A DNA stretch of 50,384 nt, taken from positions 1 to 50,384 of the forward strand of contig JAEYOP010000042.1 in assembly GCA_023411575.1 (NCBI GenBank). Direction: 5' to 3'. The DNA comes from Bacillota bacterium (lineage in GTDB: Bacteria; Bacillota; Clostridia; Acetivibrionales; DTU013). The position numbers and the translations under genes were made by a program. The notes beneath the pieces were generated by a model that was not told where the DNA came from, did not search any database, and saw only the letters and a program-made list of their open reading frames with translations. Of the stretch, positions 32,877 to 40,204 are shown one piece after another; the stretch's first letter is position 1; each line of letters starts with the position of its first letter.

Positions 32877-33728
32877 TTATCGGAAATCCTCCAGATAACC
32901 CTTGATCTTTTCCATATTCAGCTCCTTTTCAATCAGAACCTGATTTCCTTTCAGGAATTCAATCTTGTCATTGAAGGCCGGCTTTTCCTTTTTGTACAGG
33001 ATGCCGATTGGGATGCGGTCGTCCCATTCCATTGCCTTCTCCATTGCCTTCAGCCGGTCGGTGGCGTCGTAGCGCTCGTCAAGCTTGTAAACCCGGCTGC
33101 TGTACCACTGGAAGGTATTCACCTTGTTGAAGCTCACGCAGGGCTGGAGAATGTCAACCAGCGCATAACCCCTGTATTTTATGGCCTCGAGCATGATGGA
33201 GGTCAAATGCTCCTTGTCGCCGCTGAAAGCTCTTGCCACAAAGCCGGCGCCCATCGTCAGCGCTAAAAGGATGGGGTTCAACGGTTCGTGGATCGTACCG
33301 GACACCTGGACATCGGTCACATGATGGATACCGGTAGTCGGAGACGCCTGCCCCTTGGTCAGTCCGTAAATCTGGTTGTCATGCACGAAATGGGTGATGT
33401 CAACGTTTCTCCGGATATTGTGGATGAAATGGTTCCCGCCTTCTCCGTAGGAATCGCCGTCGCCGGTGTCGATAATGACCGTAAGGCCGCTGTTCACGAT
33501 TTTTGCCGCGGCCGCCGGAGGGAGAGCCCTCCCGTGGAGGCCGCAAAATCCGTTGGTATTGATATATTGAGGCGTTTTGGCAGCTTGCCCGATTCCGCCC
33601 ACGACCAGAACCTCGTGAGGCTTTTTGCCGAGCTGCTCCAAAGCGGCCTTCAAGGATTCAATTATGGCAAAGTCGCCGCACCCGGGACACCATGCGGTTT
33701 CTGAAATACGATACGCTAAGTCGCACAT
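32877..33728 (-). CDS. korB: 2-oxoacid:ferredoxin oxidoreductase, beta subunit
   Basis: The thiamine-diphosphate subunit, 283 residues. The N-terminal Trp-Cys-Pro-Gly-Cys-Gly-Asp-Phe-Ala motif contributes to the iron-sulfur cluster, and the TPP/Mg site is Asp-Gly-Asp-Ser-Tyr-Gly-Glu-Gly-Gly-Asn at about residue 90 with Asp-Asn-Gln-Ile-Tyr-Gly-Leu-Thr-Lys-Gly-Gln following. With korA it decarboxylates a 2-oxoacid oxidatively, making acyl-CoA and reduced ferredoxin. It starts four bases after the korA stop. Substrate (2-oxoglutarate, pyruvate or branched-chain) cannot be fixed from sequence alone. Confidence 0.92.
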   Translation of the reverse strand: MCDLAYRISETAWCPGCGDFAIIESLKAALEQLGKKPHEVLVVGGIGQAAKTPQYINTNGFCGLHGRALPPAAAAKIVNSGLTVIIDTGDGDSYGEGGNHFIHNIRRNVDITHFVHDNQIYGLTKGQASPTTGIHHVTDVQVSGTIHEPLNPILLALTMGAGFVARAFSGDKEHLTSIMLEAIKYRGYALVDILQPCVSFNKVNTFQWYSSRVYKLDERYDATDRLKAMEKAMEWDDRIPIGILYKKEKPAFNDKIEFLKGNQVLIEKELNMEKIKGYLEDFR

Positions 33729-33732
33729 AGGT

Positions 33733-35409
33733 TTATTCCCTTCCCTTTACTTTATTATAAATATACCCGGCGCTCATGGGACGCCCGTCGAATTTGAGGA
33801 CGCCGGAATCGCAGAATATGCCGGTAGCCTCGGAAACGATCGATGCAAGCTGCCCGGTGGCATTTTGCTCCACATGGATAACCTGCTTCGCTTTTTTTGC
33901 TTTTTCCATGAGCCGTTTTGTCGGCAAAGGCCAGATATCGCCGAAAACCAGGGCGCCGTATTTCTTGTCCCCGCTTTCATTCAGCAGGGCGATTGCCTCC
34001 GTTACCGGCCCCCACGTCGAACCCCACGCAAGGAGCAGAACCTCGCAATCCTCTTCGCCTATGAACAAAGGCTCCTGCAGCTCTTCCTCCAGCAATTCGA
34101 GCTTCCGCATCCTTTTCGCGACCATCTGGTTCCGGACGGAAGCGGATTCGGTTATATGACCGGACTCATCGTGCTCGTCGCTGTCTACGAGAACGGTCAC
34201 TCCGGGGTTGCGGCCGGGAATAAGTCTCGGCGAAATACCGGATGGGGTGATTTCGTATCTTTTGTACGGCTTATCCTCCGAGTACTCCCAAGTGCTTATG
34301 GAAGCATCGTTGGGAATATTGTCAAAATCAAACGGTTCAAAGGTGGTGGTGGAATCCGCAAGGAACTGGTCGCTCAGAAGAATGACCGGTATCTGGTACT
34401 TATCGGCAAGGTGGAAAGCCCGGATCGTTTGATCGAAAGCATCCCCGGCATTCCTCAATGCGATGACCATCCGGGGGAATTCTCCCTGGGAGGCGGAAAT
34501 GACGAATTTAAGATCGCTTTGCTCCGTCCGGGTTGGAAATCCCGTCGTCGGGCCGGGACGCTGCACTTCGGCCACTACCAGCGGCACTTCGAGCATTCCG
34601 GACAGGCCAAGCCCTTCCACCATCAGGGCAAAGCCCCCTCCCGAGGTTCCCGTCATTGCCCGCGCCCCGGCATAGGATGCGCCGATGGCCATATTGATTG
34701 CCGCTATTTCATCTTCCGCCTGCTCCACGACGATTTCGGCGTCGTTCATTTTTGCCGCGAGATAATTCATGATGCTGGTGGAAGGCGTCATGGGATAGGC
34801 GGAATAGAACCGGCATCCGGCAGCCAGCGTGCCGAGGGCCACCGCCTCATTCCCGTTGATTAAGATGCTGCGGTCCCCGGCCGGGGCGACCGGATCGAAC
34901 CGTTTGGAAACGAGCCTTCTTCCTGCCAGCACAGCGTCGATATTCTGCCTTGCGATTTCTTCCCGGAAGAATTCCCGGAGAACCTTTTCGAATTCTGTCC
35001 CCCCGATCCCGAAGAGCTCCAGAACGGAACCGACGGCGACGCTGCCGAAGGCTTTTATATTTCCGGAAGCTTTTGCTTCCTGCTTTAAAGGCAATTTTAA
35101 GATCCGGGGATCCTCATGGCCGATTTCTGCGTCACAAAGGACAAATCCGCCGGGCTTCAGTCTTTCGATGTGGGTTTCGACCGTCTCGTCATTCATGGCG
35201 ATCATGCCGTCCAGGTCCTCCCGGTGGGAGAAGATTTTCTCATTCCCGAACCGGATTTGGATAAAATTGTGCCCGCCTCTTACCCTCGACATATAATCCC
35301 GGATGGTAAAAACCTGAAAGCCCTGCCTTTTCAGTATTTTTTCCAGTATTGCGGAAACGGTTTCAACGCCCTGCCCCGCAGAGCCGCCTACAAGAATGTT
35401 ATAATCCAC
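33733..35409 (-). CDS. korA: 2-oxoacid:ferredoxin oxidoreductase, fused gamma-alpha subunit
   Basis: A 558-residue fusion. Residues 1-about 180 are the gamma domain (Gly-Gly-Ser-Ala-Gly-Gln-Gly-Val-Glu and Ser-Arg-Val-Arg-Gly-Gly). The rest is the alpha subunit (Tyr-Pro-Met-Thr-Pro-Ser-Thr-Ser, Glu-Gln-Ala-Glu-Asp-Glu-Ile-Ala-Ala, and Arg-Pro-Gly-Pro-Thr-Thr-Gly). It pairs with korB in the same operon. Start GTG at 35407-35409 with AGGTGG. No ferredoxin delta subunit is next to it, which is typical of this two-gene type. It lies 99 bases downstream of a YesN-type regulator. Confidence 0.92.
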   Translation of the reverse strand: MDYNILVGGSAGQGVETVSAILEKILKRQGFQVFTIRDYMSRVRGGHNFIQIRFGNEKIFSHREDLDGMIAMNDETVETHIERLKPGGFVLCDAEIGHEDPRILKLPLKQEAKASGNIKAFGSVAVGSVLELFGIGGTEFEKVLREFFREEIARQNIDAVLAGRRLVSKRFDPVAPAGDRSILINGNEAVALGTLAAGCRFYSAYPMTPSTSIMNYLAAKMNDAEIVVEQAEDEIAAINMAIGASYAGARAMTGTSGGGFALMVEGLGLSGMLEVPLVVAEVQRPGPTTGFPTRTEQSDLKFVISASQGEFPRMVIALRNAGDAFDQTIRAFHLADKYQIPVILLSDQFLADSTTTFEPFDFDNIPNDASISTWEYSEDKPYKRYEITPSGISPRLIPGRNPGVTVLVDSDEHDESGHITESASVRNQMVAKRMRKLELLEEELQEPLFIGEEDCEVLLLAWGSTWGPVTEAIALLNESGDKKYGALVFGDIWPLPTKRLMEKAKKAKQVIHVEQNATGQLASIVSEATGIFCDSGVLKFDGRPMSAGYIYNKVKGRE

Positions 35410-35508
35410 AGTGCCACCTCTTGCTCTATTATATTCTGTCAGATATATACCTCTTTATTGCATAAAACTAACACGGAAAAAACGTTTTTGGCGGAGAGAC
35501 CGGAGAAA

Positions 35509-37104
35509 CTACCGGATCGCCTTCCTGTATTCGTATATGGTCTTTCCGGTGATCCTTTTAAACAGCTTGCTGAAATACTTGGGGTCGGAATAGCCGACCT
35601 TCCCGCTGATTTCGCTGATGTTCATGGCCGGCATTTCCAGCAGCTTTTTGGCATGCTCGATTCGTATGATCGTTTTGTAGTCGATAAAGCTCATGCCGGT
35701 TTCCTTCTTGAAGAGCTCGCTGAGGTAGGCCGGACTGAGGTGCACATGCTTTGCCACCTGCTCCAGGCTGATATCGCCGGCGAAATTCTTTTCAATTATT
35801 TTCTTCGCGTTTTCCACCAGATTGTTGTTGTCCAGAGGATTCTTATCATGATAGAAATTGAAAATTTTCTGCAGCAGGTCACAAACACAGGATTCCAGGC
35901 TGCTGATGAAAAGGGTCTCTTTTATCCTGTCGTACGGGTGCTCCCCGGATACCATTGTCTCGTGGCGGATAAAGGTAAGCTGGACGTTCAGCATAATCAT
36001 GATCGATTGCAGGAACTGCCAGAAGAATTCCTTGACAACTGCCGGCTTTAGGTTGCCGTCCTTCCGCAGGGAAGCGCAGAGGGTTTCCACATAGGATACG
36101 GCCGTCTGCATATTGGAAAGCTTGAGGTTCAGGGTGATCTTGTTCAGGGTCTCTTCGGACAGTGAGATCAGTCTGTCCTCCGTCAGCATGCCCGGATTGT
36201 ACGGCGCGATTGTCCCGTTTCCCTTCCAAAACCTCGTCTCAAGCGCTTCCCACGCCTTGGCATAGGTGTCCGGCAACATACCCGGCTGATGGGTGGGTGT
36301 GCTGATTCCCGTTGAAATGCTCATATCCAGCTTCCTGCCCAGTATCAGGCCGCTGACGCGGAGGGCTTCCCGGATGCCGGCCGCAGCATTGTCGCTGTTT
36401 ATAATAGAAATAAGCACATTCCTGTCGTGTGCAAGAGAGAAGGTGACGGCTCTGGCATAGCGTTTCATGGCCCTTTTCACTATAGAACGGTACACGCAGT
36501 CCCTGTTCTTGTCGGCTTCAGCCTTCCTGGGCTCGTCAGGAACCGTTACGCAAAGGATGAAAGTATTGTTGGGCATCTCGATGCTGTATCGCTGCAGCTC
36601 GCTTTTAATATATTCGGCGGTCATGCTGTTCCGGGTGATCAACTGGTTCAGAAAAGTCTCGCACATAACGGGGAGCGCCTTTTTCATCTGTTCCTCCCCG
36701 GCTTCAAGAGCTTTGCTCAACCGGGCCTCTTCGTCGATTTCCGACCGGATTCTTTTGAGGACCTGGATCAGCTCGTTCTCTTCGACCGGCTTCAGCAAAT
36801 AATCGGTAATGCCGTATTTCATTGCGGTACGGGCATATTCAAAATCATTATAGCCGCTGATGATGATGATTTTCAGCTTCGGAAAAAGCCGGCGGAGCTC
36901 CTTGGTCAGTTCCAGTCCGGTGAGCCCCGGCATCATGATGTCCGTAACCAGAATATCCGGCTCGTGCTGCCTGCACAGCTCCAGCGCCTCGATCCCGTTT
37001 GCGGCCTCGCTGGCAAGCGACAGGCCCAGCTCTTCGAAAGGAATAAGGGTTTTTACGGCCGTTCTGACCCATTTTTCATCATCCGCTATGATGAGTTTCC
37101 GCAT
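35509..37104 (-). CDS. YesN-type response regulator with AraC output domain
   Basis: A 531-residue response regulator. The N-terminal receiver has Asp8-Asp9, phosphoacceptor Asp55 in Val-Thr-Asp-Ile-Met-Met-Pro and Lys in Leu-Lys-Pro-Val-Glu. A long middle region follows, and the C-terminal 100 residues form an AraC-type double helix-turn-helix (His-Leu-Ser-Pro-Ala-Tyr-Leu-Ser-Glu-Leu-Phe, then Gly-Tyr-Ser-Asp-Pro-Lys-Tyr-Phe). Start ATG at 37104 with GGAGGTC. It follows its kinase by 63 bases. Such pairs usually control nearby transporter genes. Confidence 0.92.
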   Translation of the reverse strand: MRKLIIADDEKWVRTAVKTLIPFEELGLSLASEAANGIEALELCRQHEPDILVTDIMMPGLTGLELTKELRRLFPKLKIIIISGYNDFEYARTAMKYGITDYLLKPVEENELIQVLKRIRSEIDEEARLSKALEAGEEQMKKALPVMCETFLNQLITRNSMTAEYIKSELQRYSIEMPNNTFILCVTVPDEPRKAEADKNRDCVYRSIVKRAMKRYARAVTFSLAHDRNVLISIINSDNAAAGIREALRVSGLILGRKLDMSISTGISTPTHQPGMLPDTYAKAWEALETRFWKGNGTIAPYNPGMLTEDRLISLSEETLNKITLNLKLSNMQTAVSYVETLCASLRKDGNLKPAVVKEFFWQFLQSIMIMLNVQLTFIRHETMVSGEHPYDRIKETLFISSLESCVCDLLQKIFNFYHDKNPLDNNNLVENAKKIIEKNFAGDISLEQVAKHVHLSPAYLSELFKKETGMSFIDYKTIIRIEHAKKLLEMPAMNISEISGKVGYSDPKYFSKLFKRITGKTIYEYRKAIR

Positions 37105-37167
37105 AATGACCTCCTATACCTGCTGCAAAACATTTATAGTATGGAACGATTCTTTCCGGCGCTCTCT

Positions 37168-38970
37168 TCAGTTATCCGCAACGGCAGGGAGGATGATCTC
37201 GACGATGGTCCCGACGGAGGCCTCCCTGAACCTCAGCCCGTATTGCTCGCCAAAATAAAGCTTTATCCTGGAATTTACATTTCGAACTCCTATGCCGGTA
37301 CCGGACCGGGTGGGTTCGCTGTTGGAAAGGTATCGGTCCCACGCGATCGACCGGTTCAGCTCGTCCACTTTTTTGGACGGCATTCCAAGACCGTTGTCCG
37401 AGATCAGGATCTTGATATTCTTGTCCAGCTCCAGGATCTCGATCTTGATCGTGCCCTTTCCAAGCTTCATCTCCAGGCCGTGCTTGATGGAGTTCTCAAT
37501 AAGCGGCTGCATCGTGAGCTTCAGGATTTTATGGTTCATCAGCTCCGGCGCGATGCTGTAGGCAAGCTCGAATTTGTTTTCATACCGGAAATTCTGGATG
37601 GACATATAATTCTCCAGGTGCTGCAGCTCCTCCTTGATCGTAACCAGGACCCGATCGCTGATGCTGTAACGGAACAGCAGCGACAGGGCTTTGGACATGG
37701 CTGCGATTTCATGGATGCCGTGGTACAGGGCCGCTCCCCGGATGGATTCCAGCGTGTTGTAAAGAAAATGCGGGTTGATCTGGTTCTGCAGGGAATTGAG
37801 CTCGGCTTCCTTTTGCCTCAGCTTGATGCTGTATATTTTGTTTATCAGGAAGTCGATGTCGGAATGGGCTCCCACGCCGGCATCCGGCGGCTTTTGACGA
37901 AGCAGGGGAGGTTGCCCGTTCACGCCGGGCAACTGGCTCTCGTAGTCGGATATGACGGTGGTAAGCTCATTTATGGGGTTCATAAGGCGAAGGGTCAGGA
38001 ACAAATAGGCAAACAGAATAAGCAGCAGCAGGCTTGCCAGCGCGACCATCAGGGGATTGCGGGTCCAGAAGCCGGCGGATACGTTGGATTCGGGGTTCAG
38101 GTCGATAAAGATCCAGGACAGGCTGGGATAACGGACAAACGACATATAATAGCTCCGGCCGCCGTATTCGACCTTCCGGAAGCCTTTTTCCAGGCTGCCC
38201 ATTTCGCTCAGCAGCGTCTCATCCGCCGCCGTGGTGAGCTGTCCCTGATTCCTGCTGTATAAAACATTGCCTTCGAAATCGATAATCAGCCGTTCGGAGG
38301 AGTTGGCGCCGGACGCGCCCCGGCATGCGGCAAAATCGCTTAACAGGTTGTAATTGAAATCAAAAAGCAGGACGCTGCCGGCATCTTTTCCCGGGGAAGC
38401 GGGCGCGGCAATCGCCATGGAGAAAACCATCCGGCTCCTGCCCTCGTCATAAAAGCGCTGTATCGTGCCAAGGACCTGAAGCGTGCCGGGCTCCGTGACC
38501 GCGCTGTGGAACCAGTGCTGCGAAGCCGGACTGCTGATGGCTGCGGTTTCGGAATCGGCGCCGTAGGAGGCCTCTATTCCATCTCCGCTTATGATATAGG
38601 CAGCCGACAAGGTGCGCAGCTGCGCGGCAGCCAGATTTTTTTCAACCGCCGATTTCAGGAGGGCTGCCGGATCGCCCGAACGGTCCGGTTTAAGAGAATC
38701 CGCCGTTGCCTGGACAACCGGCTTCAAATCGTTGATGTATTTTTCAATGGAGTTCTTTTCCTGTTCCATTTGGGCGGAAGCCAGCTCAAAGGCGCCTTTT
38801 TCCACCAGCGAGTGGGTATAAAGCCAGGCGGCCGCCGTAATGGCCGCAAAAGGCAGGAGCACCAGCAGGAAGAAATAAATGGTGAACCTGGACCGCAGCT
38901 TCATATAAAGGCTGCTGGCCCTGGGAGCCTTGTTCGGCTTTTTCTCGAGTTGGAACTTCAATGGCCTCAT
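37168..38970 (-). CDS. YesM-type sensor histidine kinase
   Basis: A 600-residue membrane kinase. A basic N-terminus leads into TM1 (about residues 30-52), then an extracytoplasmic sensor region (about 55-305), TM2 (about 310-330), a HAMP-like linker and a His_kinase domain with His401 in Asn-Pro-His-Phe-Leu-Tyr-Asn, then HATPase (Asp-Asn-Gly-Leu-Gly-Met; Gly-Thr-Gly-Ile-Gly-Val-Arg). Start ATG with GGGGG at seven bases. Divergent from the adaptor gene at 39146. The likely signal is a carbohydrate or envelope stress, not shown by the sequence. Confidence 0.92.
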   Translation of the reverse strand: MRPLKFQLEKKPNKAPRASSLYMKLRSRFTIYFFLLVLLPFAAITAAAWLYTHSLVEKGAFELASAQMEQEKNSIEKYINDLKPVVQATADSLKPDRSGDPAALLKSAVEKNLAAAQLRTLSAAYIISGDGIEASYGADSETAAISSPASQHWFHSAVTEPGTLQVLGTIQRFYDEGRSRMVFSMAIAAPASPGKDAGSVLLFDFNYNLLSDFAACRGASGANSSERLIIDFEGNVLYSRNQGQLTTAADETLLSEMGSLEKGFRKVEYGGRSYYMSFVRYPSLSWIFIDLNPESNVSAGFWTRNPLMVALASLLLLILFAYLFLTLRLMNPINELTTVISDYESQLPGVNGQPPLLRQKPPDAGVGAHSDIDFLINKIYSIKLRQKEAELNSLQNQINPHFLYNTLESIRGAALYHGIHEIAAMSKALSLLFRYSISDRVLVTIKEELQHLENYMSIQNFRYENKFELAYSIAPELMNHKILKLTMQPLIENSIKHGLEMKLGKGTIKIEILELDKNIKILISDNGLGMPSKKVDELNRSIAWDRYLSNSEPTRSGTGIGVRNVNSRIKLYFGEQYGLRFREASVGTIVEIILPAVADN

Positions 38971-39145
38971 CCTTTGTCCCCCTTATAGTTATTCTATAGA
39001 AAGACGGGAGAAAATGCAAATCCTTGATCCATAATAAAAAAAGACACTATTTTCATAAAAAAAACATCTGTCGCCCCCCTGGAGATTAATGCTACTATAA
39101 TCTGGGATAAAACCAACCGATAATGCAAAACAAGGGGTGTTACAT
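38971..39145. promoter_or_regulatory. Divergent intergenic region between the sensor kinase and the adaptor gene
   Basis: TATAAT at 39096-39101 reads toward the adaptor, but the expected -35 position is C-rich (a CCCCCC run at 39074-39079), suggesting an activator-dependent promoter. Two A-tract copies of about ten bases (TAAAAAAAGACA near 39034 and TAAAAAAAACAT near 39056) are about 21 bases apart, roughly two helical turns. No terminator lies here. Confidence 0.4.
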
Positions 39146-40162
39146 TTGAGTCTGATAAAAAAAGGCATATCTTTGATTCTCCTGGCTGTTCTGATTTCTT
39201 CCGTATTATCGGGGTGCTATTTCTTCCCGAAGGAAGAAGAGGTGCTTGCACCGCCGATCAAGGAGCCGGATAAAGTCACATATGAAACCATTGAGGTGCA
39301 AAAGGGCACAATTGAAAATAAGATACGGTGTACAGGCACTTTTGTTTCCGTATCCCAGCAGGATGCCTCCTACAAGGATAGGGGAGGCAGGCTCCAGGAG
39401 CTCTACGTCGTGCTCGGGGACAAGGTGAAAAAAGGCGAGGTCATCGCCCAGCTCGAAACCGACACGATCACAAACGACATCCAACTCCAGGAGATTTCCC
39501 TGAAACGGGCCCAGATCGCCTATGACAATGCCAAAACGAAGTATGAAATCGAGGGCGGCAGCAAAATGGAGCTTGAAATGGCCGAACTGGACCTCCAGTA
39601 CAACCAGATCAAGCTGGACAGCCTGCAGGGCGAGCTTGCCAGAACGAAGCTGGTGGCGCCTATTGACGGCGAGGTCGTCTATATCACCGACACCAACCTG
39701 GGCGAGTATGTAAACGCGCACCAGACGATCGTAAGGATAGCGGACCCCACCAAGCTCCAGCTCCGGTATTCGGAGGACCAGGTGAGCTCGTTCCGGGTGG
39801 GGATGAAAGCGAATGTGGAGATTGGCGATGACAAATATGAGGGGGACGTCGTCATGACCCCCGGCAATCTGCCGTCCGACGCCGACGAAGAGTCCAGGAA
39901 GTCCATTATGGTCAATATCAGCAATCTGCCGAAGGACATCACGATCGGTCAAACGGCAACCATTACGCTGACACTGGAAAAGCACGATAACGTTATTGTT
40001 CTGCCGAAGCAGGTGATCAACAGCTATTCCAGCAGGAAGTTCGTCAATGTGCTCAAGAACAACCTCCGGGAAGAGCGGGATGTGGAGATCGGAATACAGA
40101 ACAGTACGGAAGTCGAGGTCGTAAAAGGACTCGAGGTCGGAGAACAGGTCATTGTAAGGTAA
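39146..40162 (+). CDS. Lipoprotein membrane-fusion (HlyD/RND-type) adaptor of an ABC exporter
   Basis: A 338-residue adaptor. The N-terminal signal has a hydrophobic core and lipobox Leu-Ser-Gly-Cys at about residues 21-24, so it is probably anchored outside the membrane by lipid. Then a barrel-sandwich hybrid (Gly-Asp-Lys-Val-Lys-Lys-Gly-Glu-Val-Ile-Ala), an alpha-hairpin at about residues 115-165, and the returning half (Val-Ala-Pro-Ile-Asp-Gly-Glu-Val-Val). The TTG at 39146 follows AGGGGTG; a GTG at 39137 overlaps that site. It is the first gene of a four-gene cassette with the FtsX permease and two ATPases. Confidence 0.87.
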   Translation: MSLIKKGISLILLAVLISSVLSGCYFFPKEEEVLAPPIKEPDKVTYETIEVQKGTIENKIRCTGTFVSVSQQDASYKDRGGRLQELYVVLGDKVKKGEVIAQLETDTITNDIQLQEISLKRAQIAYDNAKTKYEIEGGSKMELEMAELDLQYNQIKLDSLQGELARTKLVAPIDGEVVYITDTNLGEYVNAHQTIVRIADPTKLQLRYSEDQVSSFRVGMKANVEIGDDKYEGDVVMTPGNLPSDADEESRKSIMVNISNLPKDITIGQTATITLTLEKHDNVIVLPKQVINSYSSRKFVNVLKNNLREERDVEIGIQNSTEVEVVKGLEVGEQVIVR

Positions 40163-40204
40163 GGAGACGAGTCCTGAGCTTTGACCGGAGTGGAGGTGCT
40201 GCAA

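Noticed and set aside
33625..34863. Long plus-strand frame opposite korA/korB
   Set aside because: Antisense shadow; both korA and korB motifs are intact on the minus strand.
35410..35508. Strong terminator between the YesN-type gene and korA
   Set aside because: Only a short AAAAACGTTTTT palindrome is present, without a GC stem; operon read-through remains possible.
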